From positions 26,720 through 90,719 of the forward strand of contig NZ_PZJO01000001.1 of the NCBI RefSeq assembly GCF_003206575.1: a stretch of 64,000 nt of DNA. The letters are read 5' to 3'. Of the stretch, positions 54,283 to 63,445 are shown in pieces; position 1 is the stretch's first letter, and the number at the start of each line of letters is the position of its first letter. A program made the translations under genes and the position numbers. Origin of the DNA: Salinicola endophyticus (lineage in GTDB: Bacteria; Pseudomonadota; Gammaproteobacteria; Pseudomonadales; Halomonadaceae). The notes beneath the pieces are model-generated. The model searched no databases. It worked only from the letters and a program-made list of their open reading frames with translations, and was not told where the DNA came from.

Positions 54283-55275
54283 TTGGCCAAGCAACCCGCC
54301 ATACTCGTGACCGGCCCCTATCTCGCGGAAGAGGCCCGGCAGCACGCCGAAGCCGCAGGCTACGCCGTATTCCACACCCCGCCCTATCCGACACCCGAGG
54401 TGCTCATCGAGCATATCGAGCGCCACGATCCCCAGGGAGTCGTCGCCCGCATGGGCCAGTTCGGAGCCGAGGCGATCGCCGCCGGGCGTTCGCTGCGGGT
54501 GATCTCCAAGCACGGTGCCGGGGTCGATAACATCGACGTCGCCGCGGCCACGCGTCATGGAGTACAGGTGATCCGCGCGGCCGGCGGCAACGCCGTCTCC
54601 GTGGCAGAACACGCCGTCGCCCTGATGTTCGCCACGGTCAAACGCCTGCTGCCGCTGGATAGCGGCATGCGCGCCGGCCGCTGGGAGAAAGCCGAATTTC
54701 TCGGCCGCGAGCTGTGCGGCCTGCGTCTGGGCCTGGTGGGTGGCGGTGCCATCGCCGCCGCGGTGGTCAAGATCGTGCAGGGCTTAGGGCTGGAGGTCGC
54801 CATCTACGACCCTTACGCCTCGGACGCCTCGATCGCGGCACTCGGCGTTCAACGTCGCGAGACGCTGGAAGCACTGCTGTCACGCTCCGACATCGTCAGC
54901 CTGCACTGCCCGCTGACCGAGACCAACGCCCATCTCCTCAACGCCGAAACGCTGGCCCTCATGCCGGCGAACAGCTATGTCATCAACACCTCGCGCGGCG
55001 GGCTGATCGATGAAAAGGCGCTGCTGGCCGCGCTCGACAGCGGTCATATCGCCGGCGCCGGTCTGGACACCTTCGAGCGCGAACCCCCGGAAGGCATCAA
55101 TCCGCTGGCCGCTTGCGACCGGGTCATTCTCACCCCCCATGTCGCTGGCGTGACCGCCGAGGCCGGCACGCGGGTCGGCGTCCTGGCGGTCAGCGGCATC
55201 GTCGACTTTCTCGCCGACAAGTCGCTGCCGCCAGCACGTCTGGTCAACGACATCGCCACCGCGGCCTGCCCCTGA
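54283..55275 (+). CDS. 2-hydroxyacid dehydrogenase, phosphoglycerate dehydrogenase-like
   Basis: A 330-residue D-2-hydroxyacid dehydrogenase. It has KHGAGVDNIDVAAATRHGV, the substrate Arg in INTSRGGLIDE, the Glu region LDTFEREPP, and the catalytic His in LTPHVAGVT. The nucleotide loop is GLVGGGAIAAAV, slightly off the usual GxGxxG. It reduces or oxidises 2-keto/2-hydroxy acids with NAD(P)H. The TTG at 54283 follows GGGAGAG. It is followed 59 bases later by the RraA-like gene, so a hydroxy-/keto-acid branch is likely. Confidence 0.88.
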   Translation: MAKQPAILVTGPYLAEEARQHAEAAGYAVFHTPPYPTPEVLIEHIERHDPQGVVARMGQFGAEAIAAGRSLRVISKHGAGVDNIDVAAATRHGVQVIRAAGGNAVSVAEHAVALMFATVKRLLPLDSGMRAGRWEKAEFLGRELCGLRLGLVGGGAIAAAVVKIVQGLGLEVAIYDPYASDASIAALGVQRRETLEALLSRSDIVSLHCPLTETNAHLLNAETLALMPANSYVINTSRGGLIDEKALLAALDSGHIAGAGLDTFEREPPEGINPLAACDRVILTPHVAGVTAEAGTRVGVLAVSGIVDFLADKSLPPARLVNDIATAACP

Positions 55276-55334
55276 GCCGCGCCTATCCATCACGTCGGCC
55301 AGATAGCGCCGGCGCCTCTAGCAGGAGTCCTGTC

Positions 55335-56009
55335 ATGCCCATCGGCAACCGAATTCTCCAACGTCAGCGTCGTATCGATGACGCCTTGATCCAGGCTTTC
55401 GCTGCGCTGCCCGTGGCGGTGGTCAGCGACAGCATGTCCCGGGTGTTCGCCGGCGGCGCCGATCTACGTCCGATGCACCGGGAAGGTTCGCTGGCCGGTG
55501 TCGCCCTCACCGTGCGCACCCGCCCCGGCGACAACCTGATGCTGCACAAGGCGATCGACATGGCCGAACCCGGCGATGTCATCGTCTGCGATGCCGGCGG
55601 CGATACCACCAATGCGCTGATGGGCGAGCTGATGCTGGCCTATGCCGTCAAGAAGGGGGTGGCCGGCTTCGTGCTCAACGGGGCGCTGCGCGACCTGGAT
55701 GGCTTCCGCGATACCAACCTGCCCACCTTCGCCGCCGGCGTGACCCATCGCGGCCCCTACAAGAATGGCCCCGGTGAGATCAACACGCCGATCAACATCG
55801 GCGGCATGGTCATCGAACCCGGTGACCTGATCCTCGGCGATAACGACGGCCTGCTCTGTGTACCGTTCGAGGCGGCCCCTGCGGTACTCGAAGCGGCACA
55901 AGCGAAGCAGGCAGCGGAAGAGAAGCAGATGGCCGCGATCCATGCCGGCGACAATGACCGTAGCTGGGTCGACAACGCACTCAAGGCGGCAGGCTGCACG
56001 TTCGAATAA
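55335..56009 (+). CDS. RraA family / HMG-CHA aldolase-like protein
   Basis: A 224-residue protein of the RraA fold, which includes 4-hydroxy-4-methyl-2-oxoglutarate/4-carboxy-4-hydroxy-2-oxoadipate aldolases. It has SDSMSRVFAG, GDVIVCDAGGD, and the metal/substrate motif NGALRDLDGF with the Arg-Asp pair, then a C-terminal helix. In a catabolic setting it probably splits a hydroxy-keto acid to pyruvate; an RNase-regulating role is less likely. It ends an operon, followed by an intrinsic terminator. Confidence 0.85.
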   Translation: MPIGNRILQRQRRIDDALIQAFAALPVAVVSDSMSRVFAGGADLRPMHREGSLAGVALTVRTRPGDNLMLHKAIDMAEPGDVIVCDAGGDTTNALMGELMLAYAVKKGVAGFVLNGALRDLDGFRDTNLPTFAAGVTHRGPYKNGPGEINTPINIGGMVIEPGDLILGDNDGLLCVPFEAAPAVLEAAQAKQAAEEKQMAAIHAGDNDRSWVDNALKAAGCTFE

Positions 56010-56123
56010 CGGGATAGCGTTGGCGAAGGCCATTCGGCAGGAGATCATTTGAGAAAAGACTCTCTGACTCTCTGACAAAATAGCATCAGACCAAAGCGCC
56101 CACTTCTTTGCATAAACGCTTGA

Positions 56124-56150
56124 CCCGGCCTCCATGGGGCCGGGCCTTTT
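56124..56150 (+). terminator. Intrinsic terminator after the RraA-like gene
   Basis: CCCGGCC (56124-56130) pairs with GGCCGGG (56138-56144), followed by CCTTTT and another T-run after CGCG. Confidence 0.85.
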
Positions 56151-56340
56151 CGCGTTTTTATCACTCGGGAAATCAGCTTGATTTTCCCAAAAACGATACC
56201 CGATTTATCGATCCATTTAGACCAAAGTCCAATGAATAAAAATCACCATAGAACTTAAAATAACCCACGCCATTTTCACTTAATTCTCAGCGTTTCATCT
56301 CCAAGACGAGGTGAACCTTTGCCTCACCGGGAGAGCATCG
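56151..56340. promoter_or_regulatory. Promoter region of TTT operon 2 with AGACCAAAG element
   Basis: AT-rich leader. It holds AGACCAAAGTCCAATGAA at 56219-56236, matching 15 of 18 bases of 60327-60344 upstream of the TRAP operon. A further AGACCAAAG lies at 56088-56096, before the terminator. GGGAAATCA with TGATTTTCCC at about 56167-56188 forms an imperfect dyad. Confidence 0.45.
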
Positions 56341-57294
56341 ATGTCATCGCTGCGACACCACCTTCTCTGGATACTCGTCGCGCTGCTGCTGGCGGTCTCG
56401 ACATCGGCCTGGTCGGCCGACTATCCCGCCCGCCCGATCACGCTGGTGGTGCCTTACGGCGCCGGCGGCACCACCGATATCTCGGCACGCCAACTGGCCA
56501 AGCTGGCAGAGCCGTTACTGGGTCAGCCGGTGGTGGTCGAGAATCGCCCCGGCGGCGGCGGCGTCAACGCCATGCGTGCGGTTTCCCGGGCCGACGCGGA
56601 CGGCTATACCCTGATCGCCACCACCTCTTCGCCCACCTTCGTCACGCCCGCACTGCGCCGGGTCGGCTATGATCCGCTGCAGGATTTCCTGCCGCTGCTG
56701 AACTACTCCGGGCCTTACCATGGGGTGCTGGTGAGTGCAGACAGCCCCTATCACAGCCTCGATGCACTACTGGCCGCCACTCAGGATAGCAAGCGGCTCA
56801 GCTACGCCACCGCCGGCGCCCTGAGTGGTGCGCGCCTGGCGTTCACCCAGCTCGCCCGCGAGACCGGTGCCCAGCTCCAGCACGTCCCGTTCAACGGCGC
56901 TTCCGGCGCGACGGCGGCCCTGCTGGGCCAGCATGTCGATATCGCCCTGGTGCCCGCATATCGCGATCTGGTCAAGGATGGGCGGCTACGCCTGCTGGCG
57001 GTACTCGACGACCAACCCGATCCCGACTTCCCTGAGGTGCCGACGCTCGAGCAGGCGGGCTACGACATTCAATTTCCGTCGATCGTGGCCTTGATGCTGC
57101 CGCGTGGGGTGGCGGAGGAGCGCGTCGAGACGCTACGCAGGGCCTTCACCGAGGCAGCGGCCTCGCCCGCCTTCGCCAAGGTGATGAAGAAGCTCAATCA
57201 GCCGGTACGGGTGCTGCCTGGTCCGGCGCTCGCGGCGGTGATCGAGAAGAATCTGCACGCTTACCAACAACTGGCCGAGGCATTGAAACGATGA
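56341..57294 (+). CDS. TTT transporter substrate-binding protein (TctC), system 2
   Basis: A 317-residue Bug/TctC protein. The signal peptide ends near TSAWSA, then DYPARPITLVVPYGAGGTTDISAR and NRPGGGGVNAM, the typical family course. It is more distant from the two other TctC proteins here. ATG 56341 has GGGAGAG upstream. Its stop overlaps tctB by 4 bases. Confidence 0.92.
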   Translation: MSSLRHHLLWILVALLLAVSTSAWSADYPARPITLVVPYGAGGTTDISARQLAKLAEPLLGQPVVVENRPGGGGVNAMRAVSRADADGYTLIATTSSPTFVTPALRRVGYDPLQDFLPLLNYSGPYHGVLVSADSPYHSLDALLAATQDSKRLSYATAGALSGARLAFTQLARETGAQLQHVPFNGASGATAALLGQHVDIALVPAYRDLVKDGRLRLLAVLDDQPDPDFPEVPTLEQAGYDIQFPSIVALMLPRGVAEERVETLRRAFTEAAASPAFAKVMKKLNQPVRVLPGPALAAVIEKNLHAYQQLAEALKR

Positions 57295-57767
57295 GTGTCG
57301 AGCCCCCCTCTCCCACTGCCCACGGTACCTCTCGCCACGGTCTCCAGACCCTGATCTGCAGCGCCATTCTGGGCCTCGCCGCCTGCGGGCTGCTGACGCT
57401 CCAGGCGCAGGTCACGGTCTTCGATTTCGGCGACCCCGGCCCCGATGCCCGCTTCTTTCCACGCCTGGTGCTGTGGCTGCTGATCCTGGTCGCAGCGCTG
57501 CGCTTATGGCGGCATCGCCGCACGCCCGACAGCGCGCTCGGCGCCGCCGCCGGCTGGGCCCGGGCGCTGGCCGCCATGCTGCTGGTGGCCGCGGCGATCG
57601 CGGCGATGAATACCCTCGGTTTCATCGTCAGCGTGGCCGCGGTCGGCATCGTGCTGGCCTGGCTACTGGGCGAGCGGCGCCTGCGCTTCAGCGTACTCCT
57701 GCCACTGGTGGTGGCGCTGGCGATCGCCTGGGTCGCCCGCCACGGGCTGCACCTGCCGCTGCCCTGA
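57291..57767 (+). CDS. TTT transporter small membrane subunit (TctB), system 2
   Basis: A 158-residue TctB/DUF1468 protein with four helices. FDFGDPGPDARFFPRLVL between helices 1 and 2 is the family mark. Translationally coupled to tctC by ATGA, 82 bases before tctA. Confidence 0.88.
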   Translation: MSVEPPSPTAHGTSRHGLQTLICSAILGLAACGLLTLQAQVTVFDFGDPGPDARFFPRLVLWLLILVAALRLWRHRRTPDSALGAAAGWARALAAMLLVAAAIAAMNTLGFIVSVAAVGIVLAWLLGERRLRFSVLLPLVVALAIAWVARHGLHLPLP

Positions 57768-57849
57768 AGGGCGCGGCAAGACATCTCTACAGCCCCTGAC
57801 CGGCAAGCCAACGACCTTTACCCACAGACCCTTTCGAGAGACCCGGCCC

Positions 57850-59355
57850 ATGCTGCTCGACGCTTTCCACGCGCTGCTCGATGTCTGGGTGCTGATCGCC
57901 GCCCTGTGTGGCGTCGCCATCGGCATCGTGATCGGGGCCATCCCCGGCCTCGGCCCTACCCTCGCCATCGCGCTGCTGATTCCGGTGACGTTCACCCTGT
58001 CGCCCATCCCCGCCATCATCCTGCTGCTGGGCGTCTATCAGGGCGCGATCTTCGGTGGCTCGATCTCGGCGATCCTGCTCAACGTGCCCGGGACTCCGTC
58101 CTCCGCCGCCACCGCACTGGATGGCCACCCCATGGCGCGTCAGGGGCGCGCCGGCGAGGCCCTGCGCATCGCCCTCTACGCCAGCGTGTTCGGCAACGTC
58201 TTCAGCTGTCTGGTGTTGATTCTGCTGGCCCAGCCGCTGGCGTCGCTGGCGCTGGATTTCGGCCCCGCGCAGATGACCGCACTGATGACCTTCGCCCTCG
58301 CTATCATCGTGCTGTTCGGCGGAGGCTCGATTCTCGATGCGGCGCTGATGACGCTGGTCGGCGTCGCCGCCGGTATCGTCGGGCTGGATCCGATCGAGGG
58401 CCTGCCGCGCTTCACCTTCGGCAGCTTCGCCGCCGAGGATGGCCTGGCCTTGATTCCGGTCCTGATCGGCCTGTTCGCGATGTCCGAGGTCCTGCTGCAG
58501 GCCTTCGCCGGCAGGCAACAGGGCCCGGCCGAGCGCGGGATCGATGCCGTCTCGAGCCAGACCTCATCGCCGCGCGCGGTGGGCTGGCTGAGCCTGTGGA
58601 AAATGCGCGTCACCCTGCTGATCTCGTCGGCGATCGGCACCTTCGTCGGCATTCTGCCGGGGATCGGCTCCACCGTGCCGGCCTTTGTCAGCTACGGTTT
58701 CGCCCGTTCGCGCTCGCGTCACGGGGCGCGTTTCGGCCACGGCGAACCCGAGGGCGTCGCCGCGCCCGAAGCCGCCAACAACGCCGTGACCGGCGGCGCC
58801 CTGGTGCCCATGCTGGCACTCGGCATACCCGGCGACGCAGTGACCGCAGTGATTCTGGGCGCTTTCATGCTGCAGGGCCTGACACCCGGCCCGTTTCTGT
58901 TTCAGCAGCATGGCGTCGAGGTCTACGCGATCTTCGAAGCGCTGATCCTGCTGTCGATTCCCTGCATTCTGCTGGGTCTGGCGATGTTCCGTGGCGCGGT
59001 CCACGTGATCCGCATTCAGCCGCGCCATCTGTTCCCGATCATTGCCATGCTGGCGATCTTCGGCGCCTTCTCGGTCAACAACAGCCTGTTCGATGTCGCT
59101 GTCATGCTCGGTGCCGGCGTCGTCGGCTTCGTGCTGCGCCGGGCCGGCTTCCCGCTGCCACCGCTGCTGATCGGGCTGATCCTGGGGCCACCGCTGGAGC
59201 AGAGCCTGCGCCAGGCGCTTTTGACCAGCAGTGGCAGTGCCACCATCTTCGTGCACTCGCCGATCGTCATGGGGCTGGTCGTCGTCACGCTACTGTGTGT
59301 GCTGGGGGCTGCGTACCAGCGGTATCGAGCCGCACGCCGGGAGAGAGCGGCATGA
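57850..59355 (+). CDS. TTT transporter large membrane subunit (TctA), system 2
   Basis: A 501-residue TctA permease with about 11-12 helices: GAIPGLGPTLAIALLIPVTF, YQGAIFGGSISAILLNVPGTP, GILPGIGSTVPAFVSY and GVAAPEAANNAV. It parallels TctA of system 1 in position and length. Its stop overlaps the amidohydrolase start by 4 bases (ATGA). Confidence 0.95.
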   Translation: MLLDAFHALLDVWVLIAALCGVAIGIVIGAIPGLGPTLAIALLIPVTFTLSPIPAIILLLGVYQGAIFGGSISAILLNVPGTPSSAATALDGHPMARQGRAGEALRIALYASVFGNVFSCLVLILLAQPLASLALDFGPAQMTALMTFALAIIVLFGGGSILDAALMTLVGVAAGIVGLDPIEGLPRFTFGSFAAEDGLALIPVLIGLFAMSEVLLQAFAGRQQGPAERGIDAVSSQTSSPRAVGWLSLWKMRVTLLISSAIGTFVGILPGIGSTVPAFVSYGFARSRSRHGARFGHGEPEGVAAPEAANNAVTGGALVPMLALGIPGDAVTAVILGAFMLQGLTPGPFLFQQHGVEVYAIFEALILLSIPCILLGLAMFRGAVHVIRIQPRHLFPIIAMLAIFGAFSVNNSLFDVAVMLGAGVVGFVLRRAGFPLPPLLIGLILGPPLEQSLRQALLTSSGSATIFVHSPIVMGLVVVTLLCVLGAAYQRYRAARRERAA

Positions 59356-60209
59356 ACCCACCCGTGAGGCCGGCTCCCTATTGCGATTGCCATATCCATG
59401 TCTTTGCTCGTGACGACGCGTCTCGCCACTCGTCTTCTTCCCAGAACGCCTATGCCAAGGCCGCCTATCAGCCGCCGCGCAAGGATATCGCCGACTTCGC
59501 CACCGAAGCCGCGGTCGGCGGGATCGGCCGCGCCGTACTCATCCAGGCCTCCATCGACGGCACCGACAATCGCTTCCTGCTCGAGACACTGAAGCGCGCG
59601 CGACTCGCGGATAACGGCCTCGCCGCCCCGCTCGAGCTGCGCGGCGTGGTCATGATCGACGAGCGCAGCGAGGGACTGGCGGCGATGGCGGACGCTGGCG
59701 TGCGCGCCATTCGCGTGCAGGATCGCTCGCGCCTGGGCCACAACGACCTGGCACGTCTGCCGCGACTGGCCGAACGTGCGGCCACGCAGGATTGGCATGT
59801 CGAGCTCAACACCGAGCCCGAACGCTACGCCGCACTCGCCGCGCTGCTCCCCACCCTGCCCAGCGGGCAGGCGCTGGTGCTGGATCACCTGGGCCATGTG
59901 ACGCCCGGTGCCAGCGATGAGCTGAGTGGCCTATATCGGTTGCTCGACACCGGGCGGGTATGGATCAAGCTGGCACCGACTCGGGTCAGCCGCCATGTCG
60001 GGCGCTACGACGATCTCGGCGAGCTGGTACGCCAGCTCGCCGAGCGCTACCCGGAACGCTGCGTCTGGGGCAGCGACTGGCCCCATGTCATGACGCCGCC
60101 ACCGCTCCCCGCCTCCCGCGACATGCTCGACTTTCTCGAGCGCGTTCTCACCCCCGCCCAGCGCGACGCCTGTCTCACGCACAACCCCGCCACGCTCTAT
60201 CGCTTTTGA
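59352..60209 (+). CDS. Amidohydrolase family protein (LigI/galactarolactone isomerase-like), TTT operon 2
   Basis: A 285-residue TIM-barrel hydrolase: CDCHIHVFARD metal motif at about 12-22, AYAKAAYQPPRKD, VLDHLGHV, WGSDWPH and HNPATLYRF at the end. This pattern fits the COG3618 lactonase group including 2-pyrone-4,6-dicarboxylate hydrolase and galactaro-lactone isomerase. It is coupled to TctA, so it should act on the imported acid or lactone. Confidence 0.88.
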   Translation: MNPPVRPAPYCDCHIHVFARDDASRHSSSSQNAYAKAAYQPPRKDIADFATEAAVGGIGRAVLIQASIDGTDNRFLLETLKRARLADNGLAAPLELRGVVMIDERSEGLAAMADAGVRAIRVQDRSRLGHNDLARLPRLAERAATQDWHVELNTEPERYAALAALLPTLPSGQALVLDHLGHVTPGASDELSGLYRLLDTGRVWIKLAPTRVSRHVGRYDDLGELVRQLAERYPERCVWGSDWPHVMTPPPLPASRDMLDFLERVLTPAQRDACLTHNPATLYRF

Positions 60210-60215
60210 GTGTCT

Positions 60216-60240
60216 GCCAGCGCGACGGCAGCGCGCTGGC
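60216..60240 (+). terminator. Stem-loop after the amidohydrolase gene
   Basis: GCCAGCGCG (60216-60224) pairs with CGCGCTGGC (60232-60240), 7-base loop, 6 bases after the stop. No T-run; weak or Rho-assisted end. Confidence 0.5.
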
Positions 60241-60622
60241 CACGCTCCCTGTTGTCGCTACGACTACTGCTCTAGAGCTCATTTCCAAACCCTCTGATGA
60301 TGGGCGCCAAGTAGTGAGCATCTGATAGACCAAAGCCGAATGGACACAGCGCTGTTTCCGGGAATTCAAGGTGAAGCTTTTCTGCATCTATTCATCAGAA
60401 TTACACGCTTTAGCCAGCACTTATTTTCATGTTCACTTTCGCTACGAGCACGCGCCATTGATCGGCATAGACAGACCATAAAACCGTAAAACCTCCGACG
60501 AAAGTCGAACCCATTCAACACCTGTCAATGACGTCACACGATCGATATCGAGCATGGCGTGGCGATGAATGGTGGGGCGATCAATGGCACTTTTTCTCCC
60601 GATGATTCACGAGGAACATGAG
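60241..60622. promoter_or_regulatory. Promoter region of the TRAP operon with two shared motifs
   Basis: About 380 bases without a supported gene. AGACCAAAGCCGAATGGA at 60327-60344 matches the element before tctC-2. GAATTACACGCTTTAGCCA at 60398-60416 matches the one before tctC-1. It becomes AT-rich at about 60395-60440. Confidence 0.5.
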
Positions 60623-61609
60623 ATGCCTTCTCTCAAGCATTACCTGCTTTCCGGCCTGATCATTCTCGGCAGCGCCGTCGCGGGCGGCGCGCAGGCCACC
60701 AACTGGACCGGGTATACCTATTCGTCGGTCTCCACCACCGCGGCGGTGAAAGGCATGGAGCGGATTGCCGACCGGGTCGACAAGGAGACGGACGGCGATC
60801 TGTCGATCACCCTGCACCTGGGCAAGACGCTGCAGATCGCTTCCAGCGACATCACCCAGGCAACCGGCGATGGCATCGTCGACTTCGCCGCGGACCTCTA
60901 TTTTTCCGGCAATGTGCCCATCGCGCGCATTCTCAACCTGCCACTGCTGATCAACGACGACGAGGAGTGGAACAAGGCCTACGCGGTCATGGAGCCCTAT
61001 CTACAAAAGGGCTTCGACGCTCAGGGGGTCACCTACCTGGGTAGCTATCGCTATCCCCAGCAGGTCATCTTCACCACCTTCAAGATGGCTAGCCTGGACG
61101 ACCTGGCGGATCACAAGATTCGCGTCACCTCGCCGGAGCAGGGTGCGTTCGTCGAGGCCTTCGGCGGCTCGCCGATCACGCTCTCCGGCTCCGAAGTGCC
61201 CACCGCCTTGGAACGCGGGGTCATCGACGGCGTGCTGACCGCCAGCGCCGGTGGTGCCAAGAACTGGCACGAGTTCCTGCCATACAACTACCGCCTGCCG
61301 GTCAACTACGCCTACAGCGCCGTCATCGCCAATACCTCGGCCCATGCCGCGCTGGACGATGCCACCCGCCAGACGCTGGACCGCATCGTCAGCCAGGAGA
61401 CGCAGCAGATCACGCAGGACTTCATCGTCGACGAGAAAACCCAGAAACAGCAGCAGGCGGATGCCGGCATGACGATCATCGAAGCCGATCCGGCCGATAT
61501 CGAGCGCGCCGAGAAAAAGATGGCGCCGTGGTGGCGCGAGTGGGCCAAGCAGGCGGGGCCGGAGCATGAAAAGGCGCTCGCCGCGGTCCTGCAGGCCCTT
61601 GGCAAATAA
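60623..61609 (+). CDS. TRAP transporter substrate-binding protein (DctP family)
   Basis: A 328-residue periplasmic protein. The signal peptide ends near GGAQA. Then come the DctP fold with RIADRVDKETDGDLSITLHLG and the substrate-binding Arg region HKIRVTSPEQGAFVEAFGG (family: lKiRvpgs....). It captures a carboxylate for DctQM. ATG 60623 has GAGGAAC upstream; the open extension to 60569 lacks a signal. 13 bases before dctQ. Confidence 0.9.
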   Translation: MPSLKHYLLSGLIILGSAVAGGAQATNWTGYTYSSVSTTAAVKGMERIADRVDKETDGDLSITLHLGKTLQIASSDITQATGDGIVDFAADLYFSGNVPIARILNLPLLINDDEEWNKAYAVMEPYLQKGFDAQGVTYLGSYRYPQQVIFTTFKMASLDDLADHKIRVTSPEQGAFVEAFGGSPITLSGSEVPTALERGVIDGVLTASAGGAKNWHEFLPYNYRLPVNYAYSAVIANTSAHAALDDATRQTLDRIVSQETQQITQDFIVDEKTQKQQQADAGMTIIEADPADIERAEKKMAPWWREWAKQAGPEHEKALAAVLQALGK

Positions 61610-61622
61610 TCCGGAGCCGATC

Positions 61623-62147
61623 ATGAGCGCCATCCCCTCGCCCCCCTCCACTGAACCGGCCTCGGCCGGTTCGCTGTTCGATGTCATCGCCACCGGCGTG
61701 CGCTGTCTCGCCGGGCTGGGCCTGATCGCGCTGGTCATTCTGGTCAGCGCCGAGATCGTGTCGCGCTTCTTCTTCGCTTACTCGCTGCGCGTGGTCGAGG
61801 AGCTTGCAGGGTATATCGTCGTCGGTCTGACGCTGTTCGGCGCCAGTCTGGCGGTGAGAAAGAACTCGCTATTCCAGGTCGGTTTTCTCTTCGATGCCCT
61901 GCCCCATGGGGTGAAACGCCTCCTCAACCTGGTCTATCTGATGCTCTCTCTGGCGGTGTGCGGCGTCCTGATCTGGTACGCACTGCAGCTGGTCGAAAGC
62001 TCCTACACCCGCGGCAATGTCGCGCCGACCTTCCTGATGACACCGCTGTGGATGCCCCAACTGCTGATACCGCTGGGGCTGACCTTTATCGCTGTGTTCC
62101 TCGTCGAACGCATGATCCTCACGCTACGTCAGGGAGGTACGGCGTGA
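61623..62147 (+). CDS. TRAP transporter small permease (DctQ family)
   Basis: A 174-residue membrane protein with four helices: EIVSRFFFAYSLRVVEELAGYIVV (family: R..f......eEla.y..vw) then SLAVRKNSLFQVGFL. Its stop overlaps the dctM start (TGATG). Confidence 0.9.
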   Translation: MSAIPSPPSTEPASAGSLFDVIATGVRCLAGLGLIALVILVSAEIVSRFFFAYSLRVVEELAGYIVVGLTLFGASLAVRKNSLFQVGFLFDALPHGVKRLLNLVYLMLSLAVCGVLIWYALQLVESSYTRGNVAPTFLMTPLWMPQLLIPLGLTFIAVFLVERMILTLRQGGTA

Positions 62148-63442
62148 TGGATGCCTTGATCGCATTCGGCGTACTGTTGCTGTTGATCGTCGGTGGGCTG
62201 TGGGTACAGTTCGCCGTGGGTGCCGCGGCCCTCGTCTACCTGTGGCTGATGAAGGGCCTCGCCGGCTGGAAGGCGCTGGGGCTGGTGAGCTGGGGCGCGG
62301 CCAATAGCTTCACACTAGCGGCGATTCCCCTGTTCATCCTGATGGCCGAGATTCTGCTGGCGAGTGGGCTCAGTGCGCGGCTCTACAACGGCATCGCGCC
62401 CTTCATGCGCCGCCTGCCCGGCGGCCTGCTGCACACCAATATCGTCGGTAGCGGCGTCTTCGCGGCGGTGGCCGGCGGCAGTGCACCCACCGCCGCGGCA
62501 ATGTCCACCGTGGCGTTACCGGCGCTCTCGGCGAGCGGCTACAACCGCCGTTTCGTGGCGGGTTCTCTGGCGGCCGGCGGCACCCTGGGCATCCTGATTC
62601 CGCCCTCGATCACCATGATCATCTACGCCACCTTCACCGAAACCTCCATCGCCCAGCTATTTGCCGCCGGCCTGGTGCCCGGCATCCTGCTCGGCGCCTG
62701 CTACAGCCTGTTCATCATCGCGCGGGCGCTGGCCAAGCCTTCGCTGGTGCCCAAGGATAACCAGCGCCGCACCCTCTCCGATTACTTGCACGCCGCCGCG
62801 GATGTGCTGCCCTTCACGATCTTGATCGTCTTCATTCTGGGCAGCATCTACGCAGGCATCGCCACGCCGACCGAAGCCGGTGCGTTGGGTGTCGTCGGCG
62901 CCGTCCTGATCTCGGCGCTGTATCGCCGACTCAATCTATCGATGCTCAAGACGGCGCTGTCGCGCACCCTGACCATGAGCGGCAACGTGCTGTTCATCGT
63001 CTTCATTTCGATGATCTTCGCCTACGCCACCGCGCTCTCCGGCATCGGCCAATCGCTGGTCGATCGCGTCGCCGATGCCGGCCTGTCGCAAGTCTCGCTA
63101 CTGCTGATCCTGATGGTGGTGTTCGCCATTCTCGGCTGTTTCATGGAAGGGCTCGGCATGATCGCGATCATCGTTCCGGTGATCTTCCCGACCCTGATGG
63201 CAATGGGCGTCGATCCGGTCTGGTTCGGCGTCTTCGTGGTCATCCTGGTCGAACTCGGCCAGCTGACCCCGCCGCTCGGGGTGATCCTGTTCGTGGTCGC
63301 CAGTTCCGATGCGCAGACCAAGGTCGAGGACGTGATCCTGGGCGTGCTGCCGTTCTTCGCCATCATCCTGGCATTTCTCGTGCTGCTCATCGCGCTGCCC
63401 GACATCGCGCTGTGGCTTCCCCATCTGACCGCCGGAGGTTGA
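62147..63442 (+). CDS. TRAP transporter large permease (DctM family)
   Basis: A 431-residue DctM protein with about 12 helices: AIPLFILMAEILLASGLS, VGSGVFAAVAGGSAPTAAAM, GGTLGILIPPSITMIIYA and ELGQLTPPLGVILFVVAS, all family landmarks. The ATG at 62147 (overlapping the dctQ stop) follows AGGGAGG; a GTG one codon earlier is possible. It drives Na+-coupled uptake with DctPQ. Confidence 0.93.
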   Translation: MDALIAFGVLLLLIVGGLWVQFAVGAAALVYLWLMKGLAGWKALGLVSWGAANSFTLAAIPLFILMAEILLASGLSARLYNGIAPFMRRLPGGLLHTNIVGSGVFAAVAGGSAPTAAAMSTVALPALSASGYNRRFVAGSLAAGGTLGILIPPSITMIIYATFTETSIAQLFAAGLVPGILLGACYSLFIIARALAKPSLVPKDNQRRTLSDYLHAAADVLPFTILIVFILGSIYAGIATPTEAGALGVVGAVLISALYRRLNLSMLKTALSRTLTMSGNVLFIVFISMIFAYATALSGIGQSLVDRVADAGLSQVSLLLILMVVFAILGCFMEGLGMIAIIVPVIFPTLMAMGVDPVWFGVFVVILVELGQLTPPLGVILFVVASSDAQTKVEDVILGVLPFFAIILAFLVLLIALPDIALWLPHLTAGG

Positions 63443-63445
63443 CCC

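Noticed and set aside
60223-60423. Small frames in the spacer before the TRAP operon
   Set aside because: They lack ribosome sites and family similarity, and overlap the repeated regulatory motifs.
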